Assembly (NCBI GenBank): GCA_024509875.1
Contig: JAMPIV010019100.1
Location: 1 to 64,000, forward strand
Length of the DNA stretch: 64,000 bases
Direction of reading: 5' to 3'
DNA from: Oreohelix idahoensis
Taxonomy: Eukaryota > Mollusca > Gastropoda > Stylommatophora > Oreohelicidae
The notes under the pieces were generated by a model. It was not told where the DNA came from. It did not search any database and worked only from the letters and a program-made list of their open reading frames with translations. The position numbers and the translations under genes are program-made. Positions 19,587-31,679 of this stretch are shown piece by piece; the first letter of the stretch is position 1; each line of letters opens with the position of its first letter.

Positions 19587-20506
19587 AAGTCTACTCTTGT
19601 ACTCAGTGCAACATTGCCTTCTCTGAGCTGTGGTATTTGCAGAATCATTTGAAAACCAAGCATAAAGACAAATACTGGAAAGTTATCTGCAGTAAAATGT
19701 TTGGAAATGTGTTGCCAAACGAATGGGCAAGAGTGGAAAATAAAAGAGAAAACAAACAAGAAAATTGTCACATTATAGATACAATGCCAGAAAAAAGAGA
19801 TGGTCATGTTTTAGATACAATATCAGAAAAGAGAGATAGTCAGATTACAGATACAACATCAGAAAAAAGAGATAGTCAGATTACAGATACATCAAAAAAG
19901 AGAGACAGTCACTTTATAGATACAACACCAGGAAACACTAATGACTTAGAACTGGCAGGAGCTAAAGTGTCACAATGTGTAAAGAAGAATACAGTAATCA
20001 TTAATAAAGCTAAAATTAGTGAAGGGCTGATCTTACCAAATGAGGATTGTAGCAGTGAGCTAACTACACATGTTAATACATCTGAATTATGTACTGAACT
20101 CATTGTAAGTGATATTGAAAGCAGCAATCTAAAGACACATAAAAGAATACATACAGAAGAGAAGCCTTACAGGTGTGATATATGTGGTGCATGTTTTACT
20201 CTGAGCTTTGCTCTGAAGACACACAAAAGAATACATACAGGAGAGAAGCCTTACACATGTGATACATGTAGTGCATGTTTTACTCAGTGTGGTAATCTAA
20301 ATAGACATAAAAGAATACATACAGGAGAGAAGCCTTACAAATGTGATACATGTAGTGCATGTTTTACTCAGTGTGGTGATCTAAAGACACACAAAAGAAT
20401 ACATACAGGAGAGAAGCCTTACAAATGTGATACATGTAGTGCATGTTTTACTCAGTGTGGTGATCTAAAGAGGCACAAAAAAATACATACAAGAGAGAAG
20501 CCTTAG
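19587..20506 (+). CDS. PRDM9-like gene, terminal exon with C2H2 finger array
   Basis: Begins after a TTTTAG acceptor (19,581-19,586). It is in phase with the PR/SET exon at 17,030-17,153 and ends at TAG 20,504. First comes one finger (C-x2-C-x12-H-x4-H; CTQCNIAFSELWYLQNHLKT). A ~150-residue polar linker follows, with a degenerate 12-14-residue repeat containing SEKRDSQITDT. Next is half a finger (LKTHKRIHTEEKP), then four tandem 84-bp C2H2 fingers from 20,168 with TGEKP-type linkers. Contact positions -1/2/3/6 read L,F,A,T; Q,G,N,R; Q,G,D,T; Q,G,D,R. SET, lone finger, linker, array is PRDM9-type architecture. Fingers two to four are nearly identical, as in arrays evolving by unequal exchange. 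The stop falls where the next finger's first Tyr would be, and finger-like TCD text follows. A nuclear DNA-binding role is inferred. Confidence 0.82.
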
Positions 20507-20618
20507 ACCTGTGATGTCGGAAGGCTTGGTATACAGTGTTAACCTAAAGCAATACAGTAATAACCATTTGTGACAAGAGTAATTACGCAATGTTTCAAAC
20601 ACTAATTCATTCATTTCT

Positions 20619-20906
20619 CCATGTCCAACACCATTGATTGTTTCATTCATTTCTCCATGTCCAACACAGTTGATTGTTTCATTTATTTCTCCATGTCCAA
20701 CACAGTTGATTGTTTCATTTATTTCTCCATGTCCAACACAGTTGATTGTTTCATTCATTTCTCCATGTCCAACACAGTTGATTGTTTCATTTATTTCTCC
20801 ATGTCCAACACAGTTGATTGTTTCATTCATTTCTCCATATCCAACACAGTTGATTGTTTCATTCATTTCTCCATATCCAACACAGTTGATTGTTTCATTT
20901 ATTTAT
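20619..20906. repeat. 36-bp minisatellite, eight copies
   Basis: Unit CCATGTCCAACACAGTTGAT plus TGTTTCATTTATTTCT, eight copies with few changes. The unit is a multiple of three without stops, so it opens artefactual frames on both strands. It directly adjoins the 3' end of a minus-strand LINE and may be an expanded LINE 3' tail. Confidence 0.93.
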
Positions 20907-21170
20907 TCTTAACCTTAGCTCACCAAGGAGCATAAACCTTCAACAAACACTTGCCAGGTCCTCCTGTCATGTGCTATCAGCTCAAGTTCTCTCCACGTTT
21001 TCCTCATCATTTTCTCCTCCATGTTCACTTCTTTTCTCCATGTGCTTCTAGGTCTACCTCTGCCTCTCTTTTCCCGAGGGTTCAATACAAGGACTGCCTT
21101 GAAATGCTATCAAAAGGTGTCCTCAGTGTGTGTGTCCTATCCATCGCCATCGTCTTCTTCTCAACTTGAA
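20907..21170 (-). pseudogene. LINE C-terminal fragment
   Basis: Minus-strand text includes KRGRGRPRSTW, then TWRELELIAHDRRTWQVFVE and GLCSLVS before a stop, the C-terminal tail of the RTE-like LINE family also seen at 232-700. It is 5'-truncated: nothing of RT remains. Confidence 0.75.
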
Positions 21171-21786
21171 TGTTTGAGTGACTTTTAACAACACGGATGA
21201 ATTGTTTCATTTGAAGTAAGTTTTATACAGATAGATTTTGATTAATACCTGATAACGCAAATGTTTACATAAAGCTGTTTACTTTAACTGTTAAATTAGA
21301 AATATTTGTTATTGTTCATTGATTCATGATAATGTCACAAGTTGACTTACAAAGTGTTCTTTATTTCTGCTAAAGTGTTTATGTTAAATAAATCTGTAAA
21401 CAAACCAAACATAATGTGTTATAATTATTCTTACTTTGTATTTGACACTAGAGTTGGTGTATTCTAAAAATAAATGAAAATATTGGGATATATAGGCCTA
21501 CAATGTTAACTTATCTGCAGGGTTCTACAGATAACGAGATTACATAAACGAAGTCTCACATACGAGATGTAGCTGATTTTGATGCTGTCCTTCAATCCCT
21601 GTCTGATTAAAAAAAAAAAACAAAAACCAACGACCATGTTATGTTACCACAGGCGAACAGCAATATATACTTGTTGATATTTACTGTTGTGTGTAGTAAA
21701 TAGTGTTAAATGTAATGAGACGTGGCTGGCTGTCAAGTAACTCTAGTAGGAAACAAAGTAAACATGGAGACTATATACATCAACAA
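21171..21786. other. No gene seen
   Basis: AT-rich sequence with an A-run at about 21,610-21,621 and no convincing reading frame. It may include downstream flank of the zinc-finger gene. It ends at the TA dinucleotide used by the Tc1-like insertion. Confidence 0.5.
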
Positions 21787-21788
21787 TA

Positions 21789-22341
21789 CTGTTCAAAAAA
21801 AAGAAACGCAACATTATTGCAGTGGTAATGGACACCAAATTTCAAACTTGTACCAACATTTTATTTTACGGAATTAATGTTTCAATCTTGGCATAAAGAA
21901 ACTTGCAGACTTTAACAATGAAATGATGTTCATTAAATTTGGTTTGGACTTTTATTCTTTGCGACTGAGACCTCCGTTTCAGTAAGGTCTATGGCCTCTA
22001 TCAGAGAACGACATCTTCTTGACATGGATCCGATCAGCCGTTGGATTTGTTGTTGTGGGATGGGTGCCCACTCTTCCCGCAGTGCAAGAGACAACAGTCG
22101 GAGATTGGCTGGAGCCACGTCTCGCTGGCGTCATCTGTCGAGTTCATCCCAAAAGTGTTCTATGGGGTTCATGTCTGATGACATTGCTGGCCACGGAATG
22201 GTCTAGACGTTGTTGTCAGTGAGGAACTGGGTGGTGAGTTGTGCCACATGAGGTCGAGCGTTAACCTGCTGAAAAATCGACCCTCGTGCAGCCAGAAGTG
22301 GAAGGACGTCAGGACGAAGAATTTCAGCGACGTATCGTTGG
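21789..22341 (-). pseudogene. Tc1-like transposon, C-terminal half (split by element D)
   Basis: Left end of a Tc1/mariner-type element: inverted repeat CTGTTCAAAAAAAAGAAACG preceded by TA. It carries the 3' half of a minus-strand transposase. SSDMNPIEHFWDELDR holds the last catalytic acid (E of DD34E). The block normally reading QDNARPH has QVNARPH, so the second catalytic aspartate is lost. A TAG lies near 22,203. It ends at the GTTGG target duplicated by element D. The other half is at 31,680-32,645. Without D the element would be about 1.5 kb, the usual Tc1 size. Confidence 0.88.
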
Positions 22342-24657
22342 TGTGGTGAAGTGGGATGTTATAAAGATTTATAGGGGACTTAGTGTACTGACTGAGATCA
22401 GCTGTGAAGGTATCTATATCTATTAAGAGTAGTGTATTATAGATAACCTTACTTGCTACCACATATCTATATATCTCAGTCAGACTTATTCTGGAATAGT
22501 GTGATGACTACGTTGTATGTCTAGGGTATGTGTATGATGAAGTGTAAGTCACAACAACAGACAGATAAACAATTAAATTTAATCCACTACTCTTGACAAC
22601 ACTGTGACACTCACATACATATAACACTCTATGAGAATATCTTAAGGAGTCACTGATAACTTTTCAAATAACCATATGTATTCATTGTTATTATGAATGA
22701 ATATGTGTCCTGATTCAAATACAAATGGAACCAGGAATCACAATCAATTTTACTTACAAGTTATATGTACAGAATTTATCAATATGAATATTGTAATGAC
22801 ATATATTATTAAAAGTATCCTATGTGTGTCAGTTGTGTAGTAGTAATAAGAGGTAATACTGGTTTTGTTTTGTTCAAGCTCTGTTGGTATTTGTCATCAT
22901 GACTTCAATAGTTTGTCTTTTGGGACTAGTATTGGAGATGTTCTCAGTTCCTGATATTAAGACAATTAAATTCCCCTCTGAATGTTATTTTTACAAAGTC
23001 ATTTCAAGATGAGGGGACATAATGTTGAGCTCAGCTGGCCAAATCAGCTTATCTTGCGTGATGGTGGCAGGAAAGGACTCCTCTGCTCGAATTCTCCCCT
23101 GGGCTCTGGAGACACCTCACTGATAGCTAAAAAGACCAAGGAGTATGCTGTCCGACTCTGGATTCAGCAAAGCTCTGACCAGGTGCTGCTCAGTACCATC
23201 AAGACCACGGTCCCTGAAAACAAGAAGGATGTACCTTCTACTTCATAACTAATTTATACTCTCTTTTTACACTGAGCACAATACAGCACAAACATTGAGT
23301 TCAGAGCGTTAGACCAACTGTCAGCTTCATGTGAAATACTTTATTCCAGTATTTACCTCCTTAATGGTTACCACGCCTCTGCCATTCCAGCATTATTTCT
23401 TTCTAGTCAATCATCCAGGTGTCAGTGTACTATTTGGCCATTCCATGCCGTTTTACTTTCCTCCGACACCCTCTGTTCAGGCTGGAGCATTATAGGCTTT
23501 ATCTCCTGTTTGCCACTGAACTACACATATATATATACAGGCATAAATTAACAATTCACATTCAATTTTCATTAAAAGATACTGAATGGGTCAAGCTTAC
23601 CACAATTCATGGAAACAAAACACAGATACGTTGATTAGCAATGAATTCTGGCACAATTACTGGCACAAATTCCCATCTGCTTATGTTCCAGGCTTTTATT
23701 TAGCAAAATATGAGCTGGCTTCAACGCACTGTTGCTTTATCAGGCTTATTTGCACTAGTGGTCTCGAACTAACGCTTCTAAGTGAGTATATCAGCGAGTC
23801 TGGCCAATCGAGCCACGTTTCGACAAGTGTTTGAAAAAATGTTACCTTATTACGTTTCCCCTAACAACGAAAGATAGTATTTATAGTCCGACCAATCGTG
23901 GTTCGTCTTTCATTTGTTGCGCTCCAATCAATTTGGAGTTTACATGGTAGGCTATTTCTGTAACGCAAGTTTTTTTCAAACACGTTATAAAAAAATTTTA
24001 TGAGCAGAAATGATTTCATGCTGTCAGGCATCCCCAATATTTTATTTTGGTTATAACTTGTTAATTCCTAGACTATTTGCGTAACGTTTTACATATTCTT
24101 TGTCAGCAAACCCTAAGGAACCCAAATATCCAAATTTAAAAGAGCTACGTGGCTGCGTTCAAAATATGCAATTTCTAGGATAGTCGTGTAGTTGTTTATT
24201 TTATCACTGTCGATTGAAATAAAGTTAGTGCATGTAGTCTTACACGCGTGATGGCAGCATTTGTGTATCGCGCGACGCGTGTTTAGTGTTCGGCTTTCTG
24301 CCTCTCCCTTCTCTTTTTATCCTTTTGTCCATCTGTTCGTTCGTTTTTTGGTAACATAGTGTAGAAAAAAGACATGAATGGAATTTAAAATTTAGGTCAA
24401 CTTGCATATTTCAAGGTTTTTCTTAGAAAGGCAGCACATTTTATTGTGTGTTTGGGCAACGCGTGTATGTTGCAGAAGGCCTTTAATATCAACGTGAAAC
24501 ATTACAATTTGCATACGCAGTAGAAAACAAGGGGATTTCGAGTACAGTCATTGTGACAGCACTGTTCTTTACCATTCTTCTTCCTTTATTTATTATATTT
24601 GTTAGGCTTCATATTTACCTAATAATTTATATATGTGGATTAGAATATTCCACGACA
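22342..24657 (-). repeat. 3' LTR of element D
   Basis: 2,316 bp, near-identical to 29,364-31,679. On the element strand it starts TGTCGTGGAATATTC and ends CTTCACCACA. No coding function is recognised. Confidence 0.93.
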
Positions 24658-24668
24658 CCTCCCCTCTT
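24658..24668 (-). other. Polypurine tract of element D
   Basis: On the element strand AAGAGGGGAGG lies directly against the LTR start TGTCG, a textbook plus-strand primer position. Confidence 0.8.
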
Positions 24669-24724
24669 AAAACAGACATTATATGTCAGTCCTTTATTCT
24701 ATATACACATAGAGAAATTTATTA

Positions 24725-27700
24725 TTATTTCTGGGGTTTACGGTGATTCTCATCACACGGATGGCGGCTTAAAAAATCCGCTCCCAAATTGGTTTTTCCA
24801 GATATATACTCAATGCTAAAATTATATGGAGCCAAAAGTAAAGACCATCGGAGTAACCTGGAGTTCTCATGCCTAGCCTGTGCTAGAAACGATAAAGGTT
24901 TGTGGTCTGTTTGCAACTTAAATGCCTTCCCATATAGATAAATATTGAATTTCTTTATCGCCCATATTACTGCAAGACATTCTTTTTCGCTAGTTGAGTA
25001 GTTGATTTCAGCTTTATTCAACTTTCTGCTAGCATATGCCACTGGGCTTAATTCCCCATCCAATGCATCTGATTTCTGTAGTAGAGTTGCACCTAGCCCA
25101 ATATTACTTGCATCCGTCCTTACTATGAATTCTTGACTTAAGTCAGGTAATTTCAAAATGGGTTTACTTGTGAGCTTTTCCTTCAATTCTTGGTAAGTCA
25201 TTTCACATTGTGGTGTCCATGTAATGCGATCTGGATGTCCTTTACGTGTCAATTCAGTTAACGGTGCACATATGGAATTAAAGTTTTTGATATACTTCTG
25301 GTAGAAACCACATAATGAGACAAAGGATCTCACGTCCTTCTTGGTTTGTGGTCTCGGGGCTTTCTGTAGTTTCTCTAAATTCTTTGGGTCAGGGGTCATG
25401 TTTCCCTGATAAACTGTGTGTCCCAAAAATTCCAATTCTTTACATCCAACGCAACATTTGGTTGGTCGGGCTGTTAAATTTGCCTCCCTAAGTCGATTAA
25501 ACAGCATGTTCAGAGAGTCAATGTGTTCCTCAAATGTTTCTGTGGCTATCAGGATATCATCCATGAAATTTGTTATACATGGATTATTCAGAGGGTCCAA
25601 TAATTTTCTCATCATCATTCTAGAGAAGACACTAGGCGCATTCTTCAATCCAAATGGCAATCTATTAAACTCATAGTGTCCTTCTGAGGTACTAAAGGCT
25701 AGGTATGGTCTAACCTCAGGCTTTACTGGGATCTGATAGTATCCTTTACTCAAATCCACTTTTGAGAAATATTTAGCTTTATTTAGTCTGGCAAACAGCT
25801 GATTTGTATCCGGCAATGGATCCACCTGTCCTTCTGTAATAGCATTCAGTCTCCTGTAATCTATACAGAGTCTATGTTCTCCAGAGGGCTTCCTTAAGAG
25901 TACAACTCCGGAACTATACGAAGACTCACTGTGCGAAATAATTCCTTCCTTCAACAGATAGTCTATCTCTTCCTTCAAAGCTTTTTCCTTAGCAAACGGA
26001 ATCGAATATGGTTTCATACATACAGGTGTGGGGTCTATCAGTTTCATATCATATTCCAATAGGTTTGTATGCCCTGGTCGGTCTGTTAACACCTCTGCAT
26101 GATTATTTAGAACCTGTTGCACTCTCTCTTTCTGAGTTTTCGTTAAATGTGTACTGATTTTCACCTGTGCTGCTGTCTCACAGGGGTGTAATGGATACTC
26201 AAATGATGAAAGTGGTTCCTTTTTCATCTCCATGGCGATGGACAAGGTCAACAAGTGTGTCTCTTCCTGATGTTCTCTTTCCAAATATTTCTTCAGGAGA
26301 TTCACATGATAGATTTTTTCTTTCCCCTTCTTATCTATCTTATAATTTGTTCTAGATACCTTCTCTAAAACTGTATATGGACCCTGCCATCCAATTTGTA
26401 ACTTATTCTGACTCCCGGGCAAAAGAAGCAGTACTTTCTCTCCCACAGCCAAATTTCTGTCTTTCGCCTTCCTGTTATAATAGGCAGCATGTTTCTTCCT
26501 GGCTTGTTTCAAATTTTCATTGGCAAGTTTCCAGCCAGTTTTCAAACGAGTAGTCAGCTCATTCACATATTGGTATGAAGATGTAATGTTTTCCTCTGCC
26601 TTTTCATCAGTCCACGTTCTTAACAAAGCTTCAAGTGGACCTTTTATTGGCCTTCCAAACAATAATGTTGCCGGGGCCATACCGGTTGAACTATGGGGTA
26701 CCTCCCGATAAGCAAAAGGGGCGGCGTGCAGGTACTGGTCCCATGTATCTGGTTTTTCGTGTGCCAACTTTCTCAGGATCGACATCAATGTGCCGTTAAA
26801 TCTTTCCACTTGGCCGTTCCCTTGGGGATGATACACACTACAATGGAAGTGTTTGGCCTGGAAGATCCTGAAAACTTCTTCAGTTAGTTTCCCCTTGAAC
26901 TGAGAGCCATTATCAGTCAAGATTTGATTGGGAAATCCTAACCTTGTGAAAATTGTGAGCAATGCCTCTGCCACATGTTTAGAATCAATCGATGACAGGG
27001 CTACTGCCTCTCCCCACATAGAACAAGTGTCCACCAGAGTCAGAATGTAGCTGTTCCTTCTCTTGGTTCGGGTGAGAGGTCCCACAAGATCCACGGCAAC
27101 TCTCTCAAAGGGTGTTCCCACTATGGGCATTTCCCCCAGAGTTGCTGGTGCAGTCCAATGTTTAGGTGCTACTCGTTGGCACTCTGGACAGGATTTTACA
27201 TATCGTTTGATATCTTCAGTTATTCCTGGCCAGAAATAGTGACAAGCTATTCGCTGTCCTGTTGCGCTGATTCCCATATGACCACTGAAGGGAATCGCAT
27301 GCCCTAGTTCCAACACTTTAGTCCTATATGAAGTGGGAAGGACCAGCTGTCCGTGACCATTGGATTCAGATCCAGCCTTCCTATATATCAGTTTGTTCTT
27401 CATATATGAAAACTCTCCCTTGCCTGGAGGTGTATGAGATTTGGGCAACTTCTTGAAACATGGCTTGAGTGTTTTGTCCTCAGCCTGTGCCTTCCTCATC
27501 TCATCTGGATGAGTATTTATTGGATTATCCTCCTCCTTGTTTGACTGTGATCTGGTCTGCACTGTTGCCAATATCACAGGTCTCTTGGGATTCCCCAAGA
27601 AGACATATCTACACCCCAATATCAGAGGGTAGATTGGCTCATTTATCACTGCTGCTTTTATGATTCCTTCCACATATCGCGTTTTCACTTTTATTCGGGC

Positions 27701-28110
27701 GACGGGAAGTGTCATGGTAGCTACATCCTTGGTTGCAGTTTGAATCTCCACTGTTTCTGTGGTGTATTGATCGGCCTGCACCAGGTGAGAACTCACAACG
27801 GAATCGTAATCTAAACCGGTATCATATAAACATCTTATAGTGACACCATTACAGATGACATCTTCACACACTGGGGGATGGTATGGTTCCTGTAATTCTT
27901 CAGGTTTGCCCTTCTTTTCCTTTTTCCCCGATGTCATAGCAGCAAAATGAGGAGGTTTCCTTCTACAATGGTCAGTGTCATGATTGTTCATCTTACAATT
28001 TTTACACCACCTTTTTCCTTGGTTGAAAGATTTTCTTTCATCATATTTCCTTTCATCGAATTGTGGGGGTTTTATTTTTATTTTCATACCGTGGCCTATC
28101 AAATTGGTGC
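24725..28110 (-). CDS. Pol of element D, PR-INT-RT-RH order
   Basis: Open for more than 1,100 codons. It begins with a canonical zinc knuckle CKNCKMNNHDTDHC (CX2CX4HX4C), so the end of gag is read in this frame. Then protease with DTG (CLYDTGLD), integrase HHCC finger (HAIPFSGH and CPEC), core residues in VAVDLVG, TDNGSQF and QVERFNG, and a GPY/F module (GWQGPYTVLEKV). RT follows with FMDD (NFMDDILIA), then RNase H (RTDASNIG, EKECLAV, QTDHKPL), ending LSRHP and a short tail. Integrase before RT again marks the Gmr1-like arrangement. The frame is offset by one base from gag. Entry could be a +1 frameshift near AAAACCCCC (~28,068-28,076) or an indel there. All catalytic residues looked for are present. 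Confidence 0.9.
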
Positions 28111-29162
28111 TTACCTTTGTTTTGATCCCTAGGATCAAATTTATTAAAGTTCTGTGGTGCCCTAAAGTTATCCACTTGTTTCTTTTTATTACCTGTTACC
28201 TCTGCTTGAGCTGCTTGATACCTTTCAGCAACATTTAGCAACTCACCCAGCCTCTCTGCACCTTGTTCCATGAGAAACTTTCTCAGGTCTGGAGCCATGG
28301 ACTCTCTTAATTGCTCTATAAGGACCATTTCCTTAAGATCTTGGGTTTTCCCCAGAGAAGTCCATTTCTCCAAGTATGTCTCTATTCGTGCAGAGAACTG
28401 GTGATAGGTTTCACCTGACAGTAGTTTAGCATTCCTAAATTTTTTCCTATAAAATTCTGCATTCTTTTCATACCTTAACAAAAGAGCCTGCTTTAGCATG
28501 TCATAATTTTCCTGATCACCTCTGCTCATTTTTGCAAAAACTTCATAAGCTGCCCCACGAAGTCCCTGAGATAACTTTAAGCTCCACCTTTCTCTCTCTA
28601 ACCCATACGTGGTAGCTAATAGTTCATATCTATTTATATAGCTCTCAATATCATCGTCTTTCTCAACAAAATGATCTAAATGAAAGTTCATAGCTGAGGT
28701 TGAGGCTCCCTGAGTAACCGTAGCATCAGAGGCAAAGGGACTGGCACCATTTTCAGGAGCATGGCCTTGAAACTCAAACTCCCTTAGTCGTAACTCATGT
28801 TCCCTTTGTAATCTCTTCTCCTCCTTTTCTGCTTCCCTCTCTGCAGTCAATCTTCTTTCTTCTGCAGCTACTTATCTTCTTTCTTCTGCTTCCAATTTCT
28901 TAGCCTCAGCCTCAATCTGCAACCTCTTAGTCTCAGCCTCAGCTTCAAATTGTAACTTCTTAGTCTCAGCCTCAGCTTCAAATTGTAACTTCTTAATTTC
29001 CCTGTCAGCCTCTAACTTTCTTTCGGCTTCAAACCTTCTTTCTTCGCGTTCAATAAATTTGTCACATTCCGTAGTAACATAGGCAACCATAACTTGCCCA
29101 TCTAATCCTAACTCTTTTGCAGTCTGTACAGCAGCAGATCGAAACTTGGCCAGGTCCGCCAT
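28053..29162 (-). CDS. Gag of element D, interrupted by one stop
   Basis: Starts at ATG 29,162. An N-terminal helical region is followed by a charged coiled coil with repeats such as KKLQFEAEAET. Then comes a single in-frame TAA at 28,872-28,874, directly after AEERR. The same frame continues 28,871-28,053 with a SCAN-like capsid region (RRERW-type helix, FRNAKLLSGETYHQF, LEKWTSL, GAERLGELLNVAERY) and a basic tail. The last codons overlap the pol frame. The stop lies in a repetitive purine-rich stretch, so it may be a true inactivating mutation, a strain variant or an assembly error. Confidence 0.82.
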
Positions 29163-29340
29163 TGTCTATCAGGTAAATTTCTACAATGTCTAACCAACAA
29201 TTTAATCTCTAAGTATATCTAATGGACAACACAGGCACCGTGAGCTCAACCTTATTTAATTCCACCCAAGGATACCTTTTAATTCTTATATTCCCTGAAG
29301 TGAATTACCCCCAATATTTTTAATAGGGAAAGATTCAAAA

Positions 29341-29358
29341 TCCCAAGAGCGAGACCCC
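29341..29358 (-). other. Primer-binding site of element D (candidate)
   Basis: On the element strand TGGGGTCTCGCTCTTGGG begins five bases after the LTR end and starts TGG, as expected for pairing with a tRNA 3' CCA. The tRNA was not identified. The leader to gag is about 180 bases. Confidence 0.5.
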
Positions 29359-29363
29359 AATAT

Positions 29364-31679
29364 ATGTGGTGAAGTGGGATGTTATAAATATTTATAGGGG
29401 ACTTAGTGTACTGACTGAGATCAGCTGTGAAGGTATCTATATCTATTAAGAGTAGTGTATTATAGATAACCTTACTTGCTACCACATATCTATATATCTC
29501 AGTCAGAATTATTCTGGAATAGTGTGATGACTACGTTATGTGTCTAGGGTATGTGTATGATGAAGTGTAAGTCACAACAACAGACAGATAAACAATTTAA
29601 TTTAATCCACTACTCTTGACAACACTGTGACACTCACATACATATAACACTCTATGAGAATATCTTAAGGAGTCACTGATAACTTTTCAAATAACAATAT
29701 GTATTCATTGTTATTATGAATGAATATGTGTCCTGATTCAAATACAAATGGAACCAGGAATCACAATCAATTTTACTTACAAGTTTATATGTACAGAATT
29801 TATCAATATGAATATTGTAGTGACATATATTATTAAAAATATCCTATGTGTGTCAGTTGTGTAGTAGTAATATGAGGTAATACTGGTTTTGTTTTGTTCA
29901 AGCTCTGTTGGTATTTGTCATCATGACTTCAATAGTTTGTCTTTTGGGACTAGTATTGGAGATGTTCTCAGTTCCTGATATTAAGACAATTAAATTCCCC
30001 TCTGAATGTTATTTTTACAAAGTCATTTCAAGATGAGGGGACATAATGTTGAGCTCAGCTGGCCAAATCAGCTTATCTTGCGTGATGGTGGCAGGAAAGG
30101 ACTCCTCTGCTCGAATCTCTCCCCTGGGCTCTGGAGACACCTCACTGATAGCTAAAAAGACCAAGGAGTATGCTGTCCGACTCTGGATTCAGCAAAGCTC
30201 TGACCAGGTGCTGCTCAGTACCATCAAGACCACGGTCCCTGAAAACAAGAAGGATGTACCTTCTACTTCATAACTAATTTATACTCTCTTTTTACACTGA
30301 GCACAATACAGCACAAACATTGAGTTCAGAGCGTTAGACCAACTGTCAGCTTCATGTGAAATACTTTATTCCAGTATTTACCTCCTTAATGGTTACCACG
30401 CCTCTGCCATTCCAGCATTATTTCTTTCTAGTCAATCATCCAGGTGTCAGTGTACTATTTGGCCATTCCATGCCGTTTTACTTTCCTCCGACACCCTCTG
30501 TTCAGGCTGGAGCATTATAGGCTTTATCTCCTGTTTGCCACTGAACTACACATATATATATACAGGCATAAATTAACAATTCACATTCAATTTTCATTAA
30601 AAGATACTGAATGGGTCAAGCTTACCACAATTCATGGAAACAAAACACAGATACGTTGATTAGCAATGAATTCTGGCACAATTACTGGCACAAATTCCCA
30701 TCTGCTTATGTTCCAGGCTTTTATTTAGCAAAATATGAGCTGGCTTCAACGCACTGTTGCTTTATCGGCTTATTTGCACTAGTGGTCTCGAACTAACGCT
30801 TCTAAGTGAGTATATCAGCGAGTCTGGCCAATCGAGCCACGTTTCGACAAGTGTTTGAAAAAATGTTACCTTATTACGTTTCCCCTAACAACGAAAGATA
30901 GTATTTATAGTCCGACCAATCGTGGTTCGTCTTTCATTTGTTGCGCTCCAATCAATTTGGAGTTTACATGGTAGGCTATTTCTGTAACGCAAGGTTTTTT
31001 CAAACACGTTATAAAAAAATTTTATGAGCAGAAATGATTTCATGCTGTCAGGCACCCCCAATATTTTATTTTGGTTATAACTTGTTAATTCCTAGACTAT
31101 TTGCGTAACGTTTTACATATTCTTTGTCAGCAAACCCTAAGGAACCCAAATATCCAAATTTAAAAGAGCTACGTGGCTGCGTTCAAAATATGCAATTTCT
31201 AGGATAGTCGTGTAGTTGTTTATTTTATCACTGTCGATTGAAATAAAGTTAGTGCATGTAGTCTTACACGCGTGATGGCAGCATTTGTGTATCGCGCGAC
31301 GCGTGTTTAGTGTTCGGCTTTCTGCCTCTCCCTTCTCTTTTTATCCTTTTGTCCATCTGTTCGTTCGTTTTTGGTAACATAGTGTAGAAAAAGACATGAA
31401 TGGAATTTAAAATTTAGGTCAACTTGCATATTTCAAGGTTTTTCTTAGAAAGGCAGCACATTTTATTGTGTGTTTGGGCAACGCGTGTATGTTGCAGAAG
31501 GCCTTTAATATCAACGTGAAACATTACAATTTGCATACGCAGTAGAAAACAAGGGGATTTCGAGTACAGTCATTGTGACAGCACTGTTCTTTACCATTCT
31601 TCTTCCTTTATTTATTATATTTGTTAGGCTTCATATTTACCTAATAATTTATATATGTGGATTAGAATATTCCACGACA
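29364..31679 (-). repeat. 5' LTR of element D
   Basis: 2,316 bp, direct repeat of 22,342-24,657. Differences are scattered single bases and 1-bp indels. It would hold the element's promoter; no core element is claimed. Confidence 0.93.

Larger units (their letters stand above)
22342..31679 (-). mobile_element. LTR retrotransposon D (Gmr1-like), complete, nested in Tc1
   Basis: A 9,338-bp minus-strand element with 2,316-bp LTRs (22,342-24,657 and 29,364-31,679). LTR ends are TGTCG..CCACA on the element strand. The target duplication GTTGG is at 22,337-22,341 and 31,680-31,684. The LTRs differ by scattered substitutions and single-base indels only. It has a primer-binding site, polypurine tract, gag and pol with the order PR-INT-RT-RH. 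It inserted into a Tc1-like transposase gene. Removing D and one GTTGG restores continuous transposase reading across the site. An in-frame stop lies in gag, and gag and pol are in different frames. Confidence 0.95.

Noticed and set aside
20621..20935. Repetitive frames on both strands at the 36-bp array
   Set aside because: Artefact of a stop-free repeat unit whose length is a multiple of three.
22982..23248. 88-codon frame inside the LTR of element D (and its copy near 30,046)
   Set aside because: No recognisable motif. It differs between the two LTRs through a 1-bp indel at its 5' side, so it is unlikely to be a gene.
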